NCBI GenBank assembly: GCA_965220105.1
Contig: OZ244811.1
Coordinates: 2,976,001-3,040,000, forward strand
DNA: 64,000 nt
Direction of reading: 5' to 3'
Source: Bin87 sp965220105
GTDB taxonomy: Bacteria; Chloroflexota; Dehalococcoidia; Lucifugimonadales; UBA3495
In this document: positions 45,504 through 55,263 of the stretch, piece after piece
Layout of the letters: each line of letters opens with the position of its first letter
Numbering within the stretch: position 1 is the stretch's first letter
Notes under the pieces: generated by a model
Databases searched by the model: none
What the model was told of the DNA's origin: nothing
The model's input: only the letters and a program-made list of their open reading frames with translations
Program-made: the position numbers and the translations under genes

Positions 45504-45991
45504 GATTCTTGCCTTGGCAACGATTTTGAGCCGCACATAGGTACGTGCGGCGCAAGTCATTTCACCGCTGCCGGATGCCGGGATACGATGCTCCCAGTAA
45601 GGTCCTGGCTTTGTGTATACGGGCGCACCGCCCAAGCTACTGTATCCCCTCGAGGCCTCGTGGCTCCTACCCCTTGAAGTGGCTGGTCACGGGTTGGTGG
45701 CCGGCGTATTCCGAGTAGGGTTCCTCGCGGTATAAGGCCATGTCCTTCATCACCGGAATGTCCTGGATGGAGTGTCAAGGGCGGTGTCGATGACCAGCGA
45801 AAAGGTCTGACCTAACTGGCCCATTCTATCTCCGCCGATGCCGTCGCCGCAGTAGATCGTCGGTCCGAAGGCGAAGCCGGTTGACGGAGTAGGGGCCGCT
45901 GGATACACTCGGCGCAATGTGCCGAATGTGGGCGGTTCCGAAGCCGACCGGGGTCTGTTCCGGGGTCGGTTGAAGGACAGGAGGAAGCGGG
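45504..45991. other. Gene-poor stretch
   Basis: Only short unrelated frames. A minus-strand frame at about 45760-45910 (FAFGPTIYCGDGIGGDRMGQ, QTFSLVIDTA) looks protein-like but is not recognised and has no clear start. Confidence 0.3.
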
Positions 45992-46090
45992 ATGCCAAGA
46001 ATTAAGCATGTTGCCATAAGGACGGCGGACCCGGTCAGGACGGCGGCTTTCTACATAGACATCACCGAGTCGGGCTGGATCGGCAGCTAG
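45992..46090 (+). pseudogene. VOC/glyoxalase-family protein, N-terminal stub
   Basis: GGAGG 7 bp before ATG 45992. The first 21 residues MPRIKHVAIRTADPVRTAAF with Tyr21 are the usual first strand and helix of a VOC-fold enzyme (metal His6). The frame stops after 32 residues, where about 100 more are expected. A deletion remnant. Confidence 0.5.
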
Positions 46091-46154
46091 TGGCGATGCG
46101 GCGGATACTCCTTGGGGACAACGTACCCGTGGGTGGTGACACAGGACGGCCAGC

Positions 46155-46930
46155 GTGGTAGAGGCAGCCGTCACCCGGGGCGAACTGCTGGCGCTGGCCC
46201 GGGAACTCACCCCGCTGGTACGGGAGCGGGCCGAGGACAATGAAAAGCAGCGGCGGGTTTCTTCCGACGTTGTTGACGCCCTGGTGTCCAGCGGGCTGAT
46301 TCGAGCGGCGCAGCCGGAGCGGTTCGGAGGGATGGGGCTGGACTTCGACGTTACCTTCGGCGTGGGGATGGAGCTGGCGCGGGCGGGCGCGTCCACCGGG
46401 TGGTGTTACGCCATCTGGTCCAGCCACAACTGGCTGGTGGGAATGTTCCCGGAGCAAGCGCGGGAGGAGTATTGGGCGGAGTCGCCGGACACGTTGTCGT
46501 CAACATCCTTTAATCCGGCGGGCGGACCGGTCGACGCGGCGGAAGGGGGATACCGGGTTTCGGGGCGGTGGGACTTTTCCAGCGGGTGCGATCCGGCGAC
46601 GTGGGTCATGCTAATAGGCAACGCGCCGGAGGAGCCAGTGCTGATGCTGCCCAGGACCGATTACCGGATTGACGATACCTGGTTCGTGGTCGGGCTGCGG
46701 GGGTTGGGGAGCAAGGACATCGTGGTGGACGGGGCGTTCGTGCCACGCCACCGAGCGCAGGTACCAGTCCTATATCGCCAAGCTGAGCGTTCAAGCCATT
46801 GACCTGGTGTTCGAAGCATCCGGCGGCAGGGCCCTGTTCGAGTCCCATCCCCGGCAGCGGTACCGGGACGTTTACGCCGCGTCCCACCACGTATCGCTGG
46901 CGTGGGACTGCCCCCGCCATGCGTCTCACT
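46155..46930 (+). pseudogene. Acyl-CoA-dehydrogenase-like flavoprotein (HsaA-type), internally deleted
   Basis: The first frame (to about 46760) reads LTPLVRERAEDNEKQRRVSS, SGLIRAAQPERFGGMGLDFD, and GYRVSGRWDFSSGCDPATWV, the N- and middle domains of the HsaA/flavin monooxygenase group. After GAFVPRHR the sequence jumps to the C-terminal part in another frame: SYIAKLSVQAIDLVFEASGG, then YRDVYAASHHVSLAWD. About 100 residues of the helical domain are missing. Probably inactive; the MFS gene starts 33 bp later. Confidence 0.75.
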
Positions 46931-46962
46931 GGTATACAACAGCCAGCTTTCGGGGTCGAGCA

Positions 46963-48333
46963 ATGACCAACGTTTCCGTCTGGCGGACGAGGCTGGCCCA
47001 CGCCCTGCCCTTCTACTACGGCTGGGTGATCGCGGGGAACGGGGTGGCGGTTAGCCTGTCCACCCGGACCGTGATGGCGGTGGCGACCCTTTCCGTGTTC
47101 GTTGTTCCGATGACCCAATCCATGGGTTGGTCGGTGGGGATGTTCTCCGGGGCGGTCAGCCTGGGAGGGCTGGTCGCGGTCTTCGTTTCGCCCATCGTAG
47201 GGAGATGGCTGGACAAGTACGGGGCGGGAGTCATCCTGGGGACGGGTTCATTTGCCACGGGGGCGCTGGCGATTGGGCTGGCCTTCGTTACCCATCCGCT
47301 GGCCTTCTATTTCCTGTTCGTTCCGGGGCGGATGATCTTCACCGGGCCGATGGAGATGGGGCTGCCCACGGCCATCAGCAACTGGTTCATCCGGCGGCGT
47401 CCGATGGGGCTGGCCGTGGACCACATCGCCAAGGGGGCTGGCCTGGCCATCGTGCCCTGGGCAATGCAGCTGATCATCACAGGGTTTGACTGGCGAACGG
47501 CCTGGGTCACCCTGGGGATTCTGACGTTTGCGCTGGGGGTTGTTCCGTCCCTGTTGCTAGTGGCACGGCGGCCCGAGGATATGGGGCTGGAACCTGACCC
47601 GGTACCGGCGCGGGAAGACTCAGCCAACCAGGATTCCGAGGCTGCCAAAGGTTCCGGCAACTTGGGTAGCTTCGCCGAGACCAACTTCACCGTGGGGCAG
47701 GCGCTGCGAACGCGGGCGTTCTGGGTCCTGGCGATCTTTTCCGGTGCTGGGATGATGGTCCAGGCGGGCGTGAGCCTGCACCAGGTCTCCCACTACATCA
47801 GCCAGGGAATTGACCCGCGGTTCGCCGCGATGAGCGCGAGCACATTCGCCCTGGCCCAAATGCCGGCGAGCCTCTTCTGGGCGGCCCTGGCGCGGCGGAT
47901 GCCCATCCGGTTCCTGATGATGGGAGCGGCGTTCGTGGTGGCGCTGGCCACGGCGGGGACGGTGATGAGCGACTGGCTGCTGCCGGAGATAATCTCGGCA
48001 GCGGGGGTCGGGTTCGGCGTGGCGGGTCTGCAACTGCTGATACGGCTGGTGTGGGCGGACTACTACGGGCGGCAGAACCTGGGGACAATCCGGGGGCTGA
48101 CGATGTCGGTGCAGGTGGGCGGACAGGCGCTGGGGCCGGTAATCGCCGGGTTCATGTTCGACTATTTCGACAGCTACCGGATTCCGTTTACGTTTTTCGC
48201 CGTGGCAGTGTTCCTGGCGGGGATCATGGCGCTGGCGGCCAAACCGCCACAGGCTCCGACCCCGGCGCCTCCGAGGGAACCAGCGGGGGTTTCGGGTCAA
48301 TCCAACCGGCAACCTCCGATTCCGGGAGGTTGA
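46963..48333 (+). CDS. MFS transporter (oxalate/formate- or monocarboxylate-like)
   Basis: 456 residues from ATG 46963; the frame is open upstream only because of the decayed gene before it. It begins with a YYGWVIAGNGVAV segment typical of the OFA/monocarboxylate branch. About 12 hydrophobic segments, the loop VGRWLDKYGAGVILG after helix 2, and a central charged loop (DPVPAREDSANQDSEAAKGS). Likely carries a carboxylic acid; the substrate is unknown. It is convergent with a second MFS gene. Confidence 0.85.
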   Translation: MTNVSVWRTRLAHALPFYYGWVIAGNGVAVSLSTRTVMAVATLSVFVVPMTQSMGWSVGMFSGAVSLGGLVAVFVSPIVGRWLDKYGAGVILGTGSFATGALAIGLAFVTHPLAFYFLFVPGRMIFTGPMEMGLPTAISNWFIRRRPMGLAVDHIAKGAGLAIVPWAMQLIITGFDWRTAWVTLGILTFALGVVPSLLLVARRPEDMGLEPDPVPAREDSANQDSEAAKGSGNLGSFAETNFTVGQALRTRAFWVLAIFSGAGMMVQAGVSLHQVSHYISQGIDPRFAAMSASTFALAQMPASLFWAALARRMPIRFLMMGAAFVVALATAGTVMSDWLLPEIISAAGVGFGVAGLQLLIRLVWADYYGRQNLGTIRGLTMSVQVGGQALGPVIAGFMFDYFDSYRIPFTFFAVAVFLAGIMALAAKPPQAPTPAPPREPAGVSGQSNRQPPIPGG

Positions 48334-48378
48334 CTATACCCCGAGCTACCGCACTACTGTCCCCGTACAAACCCCGGT

Positions 48379-48397
48379 AACTGGAGCCAGTTTTTTT
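48379..48397 (+). terminator. Weak terminator-like hairpin with T-run
   Basis: AACTGGAGCCAGTT can form a 4-5 bp stem and is followed directly by seven T residues. It lies between the two convergent MFS genes, about 45 bp after the first. The short stem keeps confidence low. Confidence 0.35.
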
Positions 48398-48412
48398 CGT
48401 CCAAACCACCGG

Positions 48413-49786
48413 TCACGAAGCCGCCGGCGAAGTTTGTCCCTCCCCAGGCAGGGATTCTTCCCAGTTGGGGATGAGGATGCGGGAGGATGATTCCAGCAAC
48501 AGGATGAAGACGACTCCGGCGAGACTGGCGGCAATGGAGATGGTCCAGGCGAGGTCGTAAGAGCCTCCCCCGACGTCGATGAAGCCAAGGAACCGCACCG
48601 GAGCTTCGCCATTGCGGAAGTCGTAGATCACGCCGCCGACGAGTCCTCCGACGGCCATTCCGAAGCCGGAGCCGAGCTGCTGGAATCCAAAAATTGACCG
48701 CACCGGGCCCATGCCATAGTACTGGCGGTTGGCGATGAGGAAGGCGGACATTTCCCCGCCGAAGCCGATGCCGAAGAGGACGGCGAAGAAGTAGAACTCC
48801 CATGCGCTCTGGACCCAGAAGAGCATTATGACCGTAACGCCCTGCAAGAAGTAGGGCAGGATCATCATTACTTTGGCGCCCCAGCGGTCGGCAAGGATGG
48901 GAATGAACAGGCGGCTGCTGACGCTGGCCATGGTGTAGATGGTGACGATCCAAGCTGCCGCCGCGAGGGACAATCCTTGTTCGGTGGCGAAGAAGACGAC
49001 GTGCCAGATGACGATGGCGTGGCCCATGCAGCCGAGGAAGTGGATGAAGGGGAGGTTCCAGAAGGCCCGGGTCCGGCGGGCATGCTGCAGGAAGACCTTG
49101 CTGCGCAACCTGGCGGTTTCGGCATTGAACGGTACAGGCGCCGGGTCGCCGTCGGTGGCTCCCAGGGGCTTCATCCCGCGGTCGGCGGGGTCGCTGTGGA
49201 AGAAGAACAACAGGGAGAACAGGATTACTCCACCCACGGCGGCGATTATCCAGAACCCGACTTGCCATCCGGTCAGGGCCACCAGCAGCGCCAGGGCCGG
49301 GGCAGTAACTGATGCCCCCATGCCTCCGATGGACTGCTGGATACCGACGGCGACGCCGAGCTTCTTCTTGAACCAGGCGGCGACGGTGGTGGGGATGTTG
49401 ACGCTGAAGAGGGCCTGGGCCAATCCCAACAAAAGGCTGTAATAGAGGTAAAGCTGCCAGATTTGGTCCACGGTGCTGAGGAGCAGCATCCCGGCCACGT
49501 AGATGGTGGCCGCAACAAACAGGGACGCGCGCGCTCCGTAGCGGTCGCCGACCCATCCGGAGACAGGAGAAAGGAGGGCGCTGGCGACGCTGCGGAAGAC
49601 CTGAGCGAGGACGATGGCGGTGACGCCCCAGGCGAAGTCGGTCTGGAGGACGACGAGGATGACGGCGAAGGCCTGGCTGACGAAATTGGCGGTGACCCGG
49701 AGCATGGTGCCCATTCCGACCACGAGCCAGGCGTAATGGTACTGCTCCCGCAAGTAGTTCATCCGGTCCGACAAGTCAATATTCAA
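48413..49786 (-). CDS. MFS transporter
   Basis: 457 residues from a TTG at 49786. About 12 hydrophobic segments, starting YHYAWLVVGMGTMLRVTANF, with the helix 2-3 loop GWVGDRYGARASLF, a charged centre (FHSDPADRGMKPLG) and FGFQQLGSGFGMAVGGLVGG. It is similar in plan to the convergent MFS protein and belongs to the same broad monocarboxylate/OFA-like branch. The substrate is unknown, and no enzyme is clearly co-transcribed. Confidence 0.85.
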   Translation of the reverse strand: MNIDLSDRMNYLREQYHYAWLVVGMGTMLRVTANFVSQAFAVILVVLQTDFAWGVTAIVLAQVFRSVASALLSPVSGWVGDRYGARASLFVAATIYVAGMLLLSTVDQIWQLYLYYSLLLGLAQALFSVNIPTTVAAWFKKKLGVAVGIQQSIGGMGASVTAPALALLVALTGWQVGFWIIAAVGGVILFSLLFFFHSDPADRGMKPLGATDGDPAPVPFNAETARLRSKVFLQHARRTRAFWNLPFIHFLGCMGHAIVIWHVVFFATEQGLSLAAAAWIVTIYTMASVSSRLFIPILADRWGAKVMMILPYFLQGVTVIMLFWVQSAWEFYFFAVLFGIGFGGEMSAFLIANRQYYGMGPVRSIFGFQQLGSGFGMAVGGLVGGVIYDFRNGEAPVRFLGFIDVGGGSYDLAWTISIAASLAGVVFILLLESSSRILIPNWEESLPGEGQTSPAAS

Positions 49787-50141
49787 ACCGAATCACTCTC
49801 CATTACCAGGAATCAGGATGGGTCGTTGTGCGCCGGGCCGGAAGTCGTCGGGAAGGCGGGGCGCAAAACCAGCCATCCGCAATTGGGGCATTGTAACCAC
49901 GCCAGGGTCGGGTGGCAACTTGACGTAACCGAGGAGAGCGGCGCCGAAGTGTCTAACCGGAGAAAAGCGGACATTCGCGCGTAGGGAGAACGGCGCTTGG
50001 TCCGAGATTGCCCGGTTATTTTCCGTGCTTTTCCGCCTAGCAAAGTCCTCGGAGGTGGTGTAAGAGTTATCAGGTGGCATGAAACTGGCCATCGCGTCAT
50101 CCTTGTGGGAAGAGCTACGAAGCCGAACAAGGAGGACGACG
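49787..50141. other. Intergenic before IS256 remnant
   Basis: No supported gene. The right part probably contains the left end of the IS256-type element, but I could not fix its terminal repeat. Confidence 0.35.
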
Positions 50142-51118
50142 GTGGACGAGAACAGCATGGACTTATTGGAGCTACTACGCAAGCGCGGGATGGACGGCGA
50201 TGTGGACTTTCTCCGGGAAGCTTTTAGGGTGGATGACCTGGTCAAAGCCTTGGGCTGCGATGGCATCTCCAAAAGCCGGGTGTCGCGCATCTGTCGGACC
50301 TGGACGAGGTGGTGGAGAACTTCCTGGGCCGGCCCTTGGATGGTGGCTCCTACCCCTACGTGTGGCTGGACGCCCTAACCCAGAAGGTCAGGGAGGGCAG
50401 CCGCCCTCCAAAAGGGGACGAACGTGGGTGTGGTGGTGGCCACCGGCGTGAACGGCGCCGGTCAGCGGGAGGTCAGGTCCTGGGCATGGACGTGGGCGTC
50501 AGCGAGGACGGCGCCTTCTGGCTGGCCTTCCTGAGGTCGCGGCACGCTCGAGGTCTCAGCGGGGTGGAACTGGTCGTCTCAGATGCTCACCAGGGTCTGA
50601 ACAACGCCATCGCCACGGTGTTTGCTGGAGCCAGTTGGCAGCGCTGTCGCACCCACTTCATGGCCAACCTGCTCACGCGGGTGCCCAAGCGGTCCTAACC
50701 GGGCGTGGCTGTCATGGTGCGCACCATCTACCAGCAGCTCTCCCCCGAGGAAGTCCACGCCCAAGCCGACCGGGTGATTGCCCAGCTCAGGGACACTTCC
50801 CCCAGGCGGCCCAGATACTGGAGGACGCCTTGCCCGACATCCTGGCCTTCACCGCCTTCCCGGTGTCCCACTGGCAGAAGCTGTGGTCGAACAGTCCTCT
50901 GGAACGACTGAACAAGGAGATCCGTAGGCGTAGAGCCTGCCCCTGTAAAGGACGTGGTGAGCATCTTCCCCAACCGGTCAGCGACCCGTCGCCTGGTGGG
51001 CGCAGTCCTGGCCGAGCAGCACGACGAGTGGGCCGAGGCCCGCCGCTACCTCACCATCGCCAATGACGTCGAAGCTGAGGCTTTGCCAGAAGACAACATC
51101 CTGGAGGCAGCAGCCTGA
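50142..51118 (+). pseudogene. IS256-family (mutator) transposase, deleted and frameshifted
   Basis: The start ENSMDLLELLRKRGMDGDVD joins directly to DDLVKALGCDGISKSRVSRI, losing about 75 residues. The other blocks appear in changing frames: FLGRPLDGGSYPYVWLDALT, LGMDVGVSEDGAFWLAFLRS, VVSDAHQGLNNAIATVF, SHWQKLWSNSPLERLNKEIR, and the C-terminus NILEAAA, whose stop is at 51118. It cannot be functional. A second remnant of the same family is at 62194. Confidence 0.85.
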
Positions 51119-51469
51119 ACATCACCAACCGGGATGACGCCAACTCCACCACGTAACGGGACGTGACCGACGTGAGAGTTACCGCTACGAAGGATGGAGT
51201 ATGAATTGCTGCGGAAGTTGGTACATTTACTGCTACCATTGAACGTACGTCGGTATGACGGTGCAACGCAGTTACTAATCTGCAGCCTGGATGTCTTGGC
51301 CAAGGGGTTGCTGGAGACAGGTGGGCCCATTGGAACATCGAGAATTGACTGCGCTGGAGCATAGACGTTACCTTCCGGACGGACCGAAGCCGCATACGCC
51401 AGGACCACAACCCCCGGACATGGCCACACTGCGGCAAATTTTTCCACGGTCCGCTGGAACGGGCGGTCT

Positions 51470-51498
51470 CTGACAGGGTCGTTGGAGAGGAATATAAT
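51470..51498 (+). promoter_or_regulatory. Near-consensus promoter of the acyl-CoA carboxylase operon
   Basis: CTGACA (51470-51475), 17 bp, TATAAT (51493-51498). Transcription would begin near 51505, about 45 nt before the first start codon. Confidence 0.75.
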
Positions 51499-51514
51499 AC
51501 GACTGGGACTAGGT

Positions 51515-51540
51515 GGGTCAGCCCTAGAAGACGCTGACCC
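51515..51540 (+). promoter_or_regulatory. Hairpin / palindromic site in the carboxylase leader
   Basis: GGGTCAGC (51515-51522) and GCTGACCC (51533-51540) form a perfect 8-bp inverted repeat with a 10-nt spacer. It ends one base before the GAGG ribosome-binding site (51541-51544) of the first gene. It could be a repressor operator or an RNA hairpin that limits translation. Confidence 0.55.
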
Positions 51541-51549
51541 GAGGATAGC

Positions 51550-53157
51550 ATGGAAGTAATCGGCTCCAACCTGCGCACCGCCAACCGGGATTTTGTGGAC
51601 AACCAAGCCCGCATGGAGGCTCTGGTGCGGGATCTGAAAGAGCGGTTGGCCCGGGTGCGGGCCGGCGGCGGGCAGCGGACGGTGGAGTTGCACCGCAGCC
51701 GCGGCAAGCTGCTGGCCCGGGAGAGGATTGACGTGCTGGTGGACGCCAACACCTCCTTTTTGGAGCTGAGTCCCCTGGCAGCATGGGATATGTACGACGG
51801 GGAGGAAGCGTCCGCCGGAATCGTGACCGGCGTCGGCGTGGTCCAGGGGAAAGAGGTGGTGGTTATCGCCAATGACGCTACGGTCAAGGGCGGCGCCTAC
51901 TACCCGATTACGATCAAGAAGCACCTGCGCGCTCAGGAAATTGCTCTGGAAAACCACCTGCCCTGCATTTACCTGGTGGATTCCGGGGGAGCCTTTTTGC
52001 CATTGCAGGCGGAGGTATTTCCCGACCGGGACCACTTTGGCCGAATCTTCTACAACCAGGCCCAGATGTCGGCCCTGGGCATTCCCCAGGTGGCGGTAGT
52101 CATGGGGTCGTGCACCGCCGGGGGAGCGTACATTCCGGCCATGAGCGATGAGGTGGTGATGGTGCGGCAACAGGGTACAATCTTTCTCGGCGGGCCGCCG
52201 CTGGTAAGGGCGGCCACCGGAGAGGAGGTGGACCCGGAGACCCTGGGCGGCGCCGACGTGCATACCCGGATATCCGGGGTGGCCGACCATCAGGCCGCCG
52301 ACGATGAGGATGCCCTGGCCATTGCCCGGGACATCGTCGAAAATTTCGTGCGACGGCGCGATCCACCTTTCCAAGTCTCCAGCCCGGAGCTGCCGGCCCA
52401 CGACCCAGTAGAGCTTTACGGTATAGTGTCTCCGGACAACCGGCGGCAATACGACGTCCGCGAGGTAATTGCTCGCATCGTGGACGGGAGCCGCTTTCAC
52501 GAGTTCAAGGCCCAGTACGGGGAAACCCTGGTCTGCGGCTTCTCGCGCATCTGGGGCTATCCGGTGGGAGTGGTTGCCAACAACGGGGTACTCTTTTCCG
52601 AGAGCGCGCTGAAGGGAACCCACTTCATCGAGTTGTGCAGCCAGCGGGGAATTCCCCTGCTGTTCCTGCAAAACATCACCGGCTTCATGGTGGGCCGCCA
52701 GTACGAGGCCGGGGGTATCGCCAAGGACGGGGCCAAGATGGTCATGGCCGTGTCCAACGCCGCCGTCCCCAAGTTCACCGTCATCATCGGCAGTTCCTTC
52801 GGGGCGGGAAACTACGGCATGTGCGGGCGGGCCTACCAGCCCCGTTTCCTGTGGACGTGGCCCAACGCCCGCATTTCGGTGATGGGCGGGCAGCAGGCGG
52901 CGGAGGTGATGCTCACCATCAGGCTGCAACAACTGGAGCGGCAGGGCCGCACCATGGAGCAGGAAGAACGGGACGACCTGCAACGGCCCATCCTGGAAAA
53001 GTACGCGGAGGAGAGCGATCCCTACTACAGTACCGCCCGCCTGTGGGACGACGGCATCATTGACCCGGTGGACACGCGGACCGTGGTAGGCTTGGGGATC
53101 GCTGCTTCCATAAACGCCCCATTCCCGGAGCAGAAGCGGGGCGTCTTCCGAATGTGA
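51550..53157 (+). CDS. Acyl-CoA carboxylase, carboxyltransferase subunit (methylcrotonyl-CoA carboxylase beta-like)
   Basis: 535 residues. It moves the carboxyl group from carboxybiotin to an acyl-CoA. Seen: NRDFVDNQARMEALVRDLKE, IANDATVKGGAYYPITIKKH, YLVDSGGAFLPLQAEVFPDR, MGSCTAGGAYIPAMSDEVVM (acyl-CoA site), then GVLFSESALKGTHFIELCSQ, LLFLQNITGFMVGR and IGSSFGAGNYGMCGRAYQPR (carboxybiotin site). The FLQNITGFMVG and AYIPAMSDE motifs are those of the MccB/geranyl-CoA group; propionyl-CoA type cannot be excluded. It is first in a three-gene operon. Confidence 0.92.
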   Translation: MEVIGSNLRTANRDFVDNQARMEALVRDLKERLARVRAGGGQRTVELHRSRGKLLARERIDVLVDANTSFLELSPLAAWDMYDGEEASAGIVTGVGVVQGKEVVVIANDATVKGGAYYPITIKKHLRAQEIALENHLPCIYLVDSGGAFLPLQAEVFPDRDHFGRIFYNQAQMSALGIPQVAVVMGSCTAGGAYIPAMSDEVVMVRQQGTIFLGGPPLVRAATGEEVDPETLGGADVHTRISGVADHQAADDEDALAIARDIVENFVRRRDPPFQVSSPELPAHDPVELYGIVSPDNRRQYDVREVIARIVDGSRFHEFKAQYGETLVCGFSRIWGYPVGVVANNGVLFSESALKGTHFIELCSQRGIPLLFLQNITGFMVGRQYEAGGIAKDGAKMVMAVSNAAVPKFTVIIGSSFGAGNYGMCGRAYQPRFLWTWPNARISVMGGQQAAEVMLTIRLQQLERQGRTMEQEERDDLQRPILEKYAEESDPYYSTARLWDDGIIDPVDTRTVVGLGIAASINAPFPEQKRGVFRM

Positions 53158-53209
53158 AGCCCAGCCTCTTCCTGCCTCAATCACAAGGTCCCGCCCCGGA
53201 TGTTTGCTG

Positions 53210-54712
53210 ATGTTCTCCAAGGTCCTGATAGCCAATCGAGGCGAAATCGCGGTCCGGATTAACCAGACTCTCCGCGCGATGGGGATTGCTCCCGTCGCAG
53301 TTTACTCCGACCCGGACGCCGGCGCTCCACACGTGAACACGGCGGATCAGTCGGTGGCCCTGCCGGGCAAGACCGCCGAAGAGACGTACCTGAGCATCCC
53401 CAAAATGGTGCAAGCCGCCCGGGATTGCGGGGCCGGTGCGATACACCCGGGCTACGGTTTCCTGTCGGAGAATCCGGAGTTCGCCCGGGCCTGCCGGGAA
53501 GCGCAGATAACCTTCATCGGGCCAACTGCGGAAAGCATGGGGGCTTTGGGAGACAAGCTGCGTTCCAAAGACATTGCCCTACGCGCCGGCGTCCCGGTGG
53601 TCCCGAGTTCCCTGGTGTGCCTCCCGGGAGACGGCGAGGCCGCAAAGTTCGTGGAGCGGTGGGGGTTCCCCCTGCTGGTCAAAGCTGCCGCCGGGGGTGG
53701 CGGTCGGGGTATGCGCCTGGTCAACCGGCGGCGCGAGTTGGATGGGGATATGGAGTCGGCTCGCCGGGAAGCGCAGGCCGCCTTCGGCGATGGCCGGGTG
53801 TTCCTGGAACGTTGCATTGCCAACCCGCGCCACGTGGAGGTACAGGTGCTGGCCGACAGCTTTGGCCATATCATCCACCTCGGCGAGCGGGAATGCAGCA
53901 TACAGCGCCGCCACCAGAAGATAATTGAAGAGACTCCGTCCCCGGCCCTAACGCCGGAGTTGCGCCGGAGCATGGCGGACGCCGCCATCGCCGTGGCTCG
54001 CGAGGCCGGATACGTCAACGCCGGGACAGTGGAATTCCTGCTGGAACCGCAAAGCGGCGAGTTCTACTTCCTGGAAATGAATGCCCGGCTCCAGGTCGAG
54101 CACCCGGTCACCGAGGCAGTCCTGGGGTTGGACATGGTGGAGTGGCAGGTCCGCATTGCCAGCGGGGAACCCCTGACGCTGCAACAGAAGGACATCCAGC
54201 CCCGGGGCCACGCCATAGAGTGCCGCATCTACGCCGAAGACCCTTACCGCGACTTTGTTCCGTCCACCGGCACGCTGCTGCGTTGGCGGCCCCCCAGCGG
54301 CCCCGGGCTGCGGCTGGACAGCGGCGTGGCCCAGGATCAGGAGGTGTCCATCTACTACGACCCCATGCTGGCGAAGCTGATAGCCCTGGCGCCGCGACGC
54401 GACCTTAGCCTGCGCCGGATGGACGTGGCTCTGTCCCAGTTCCTGGTGCTGGGCGTGGTGACCAACATCCCCCTGCTGCGGGCGGTGGTGGGACATCCTC
54501 AATTTCAGAGCGGCGAATACGATACCGGCTTTTTGGAGTGGAATCCGGCGGTTACTAGCCCGGCCATGCCCGGAGAATTCCGCACTATGGCCCGAGCGCT
54601 GGCGGCGTGGGCGTCGCGTCAGCCGGTTGGCCCGGCATCCCCGGCGGTAGGGGGAGATAGTCGGGTTAGCGTCAACCCCTGGCAATCCGCCGGGGAGCAG
54701 CGGCTGCCATGA
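53210..54712 (+). CDS. Biotin carboxylase subunit of acyl-CoA carboxylase
   Basis: 500 residues from ATG 53210 (MFSKVLIANRGEIAVRINQT). It carboxylates biotin using ATP and bicarbonate. ATP-grasp landmarks: IHPGYGFLSENPEFARAC, KAAAGGGGRGMRLV (glycine-rich loop), ERCIANPRHVEVQVLADSFG, ERECSIQRRHQKIIEETPSP, FLEMNARLQVEHPVTE (catalytic Glu and metal site). It ends after the BC C-terminal domain without a biotin domain, which is encoded by the next gene (4-bp ATGA overlap). Confidence 0.94.
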   Translation: MFSKVLIANRGEIAVRINQTLRAMGIAPVAVYSDPDAGAPHVNTADQSVALPGKTAEETYLSIPKMVQAARDCGAGAIHPGYGFLSENPEFARACREAQITFIGPTAESMGALGDKLRSKDIALRAGVPVVPSSLVCLPGDGEAAKFVERWGFPLLVKAAAGGGGRGMRLVNRRRELDGDMESARREAQAAFGDGRVFLERCIANPRHVEVQVLADSFGHIIHLGERECSIQRRHQKIIEETPSPALTPELRRSMADAAIAVAREAGYVNAGTVEFLLEPQSGEFYFLEMNARLQVEHPVTEAVLGLDMVEWQVRIASGEPLTLQQKDIQPRGHAIECRIYAEDPYRDFVPSTGTLLRWRPPSGPGLRLDSGVAQDQEVSIYYDPMLAKLIALAPRRDLSLRRMDVALSQFLVLGVVTNIPLLRAVVGHPQFQSGEYDTGFLEWNPAVTSPAMPGEFRTMARALAAWASRQPVGPASPAVGGDSRVSVNPWQSAGEQRLP

Positions 54713-55263
54713 CCCAGAGCCAGGGTGAGATGCGGGAGATACACCCAGAGACGGGAGTAGTCTATCGCTACCGGATAGAAGAGCGGGAAAGCTATTTCAC
54801 CTTCGACCTGGAAGGCGCGGTACCGGCAGGTTTTGAACCCGCCGCTACACTAAGCATTGAGTCCCGGGAGACCGGGGAAGGGCTATGCCGCACCGAATCG
54901 GGCCGGATTCACTCCTTCGCCTGGGCCTGGATCGGCCCGGAGTTGCACCTGTGGCTGGATGGCGCCCTGTTCGTGTTCCAGCGGTCGGAGACCCGGCGAC
55001 GGAGCAACGCTCCCTCCACCGAAGTATCTGGAGATGTCCTGGCCCCCATGCCCGGCGCAGTGTTGGAGGTGCTGGTCGGCGAGGGGGACCGGGTAGAGCG
55101 CAACCAGACTGTCGTGATAATAGAGTCCATGAAAATGGAGTTGGTGATCACGGCTCCTCGCAGCGGCGTCGTCCGACGGGTAGCGGTGGTTCCGGGCCAG
55201 CAGGTGGACCGGGGAATGCGGCTGTTGGAGTTGGCCCCCGAGGGCGATTCGGGGGAGTGTTGA
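54709..55263 (+). CDS. Biotin carboxyl carrier protein of acyl-CoA carboxylase
   Basis: 184 residues. The N-terminal region (residues 1-95, with YFTFDLEGAVPAGFEPAATL and FAWAWIGPELHLWLDGALFV) resembles the beta-barrel linker (BT domain) that joins BC and CT parts in MCC/PCC. The C-terminal biotinyl domain has DVLAPMPGAVLEVLVGEGD and ESMKMELVITAPRSG, with biotinylated Lys142. It overlaps the biotin carboxylase stop by 4 bp. Together the three genes encode a complete split-subunit acyl-CoA carboxylase. Confidence 0.9.
   Translation: MTQSQGEMREIHPETGVVYRYRIEERESYFTFDLEGAVPAGFEPAATLSIESRETGEGLCRTESGRIHSFAWAWIGPELHLWLDGALFVFQRSETRRRSNAPSTEVSGDVLAPMPGAVLEVLVGEGDRVERNQTVVIIESMKMELVITAPRSGVVRRVAVVPGQQVDRGMRLLELAPEGDSGEC

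Larger units (their letters stand above)
51119..51549. other. Upstream region of the carboxylase operon
   Basis: No gene. It contains the promoter at 51470-51498 and the hairpin at 51515-51540; the rest is featureless. Confidence 0.4.

Noticed and set aside
49793..50290. 165-codon minus-strand frame next to the IS256 remnant
   Set aside because: Its first part is antisense to the IS256 transposase and the rest shows no protein-like conservation.
51046..53235. 729-codon open frame on the minus strand
   Set aside because: Antisense to the carboxyltransferase gene, which has all family motifs; the minus-strand protein resembles nothing known.
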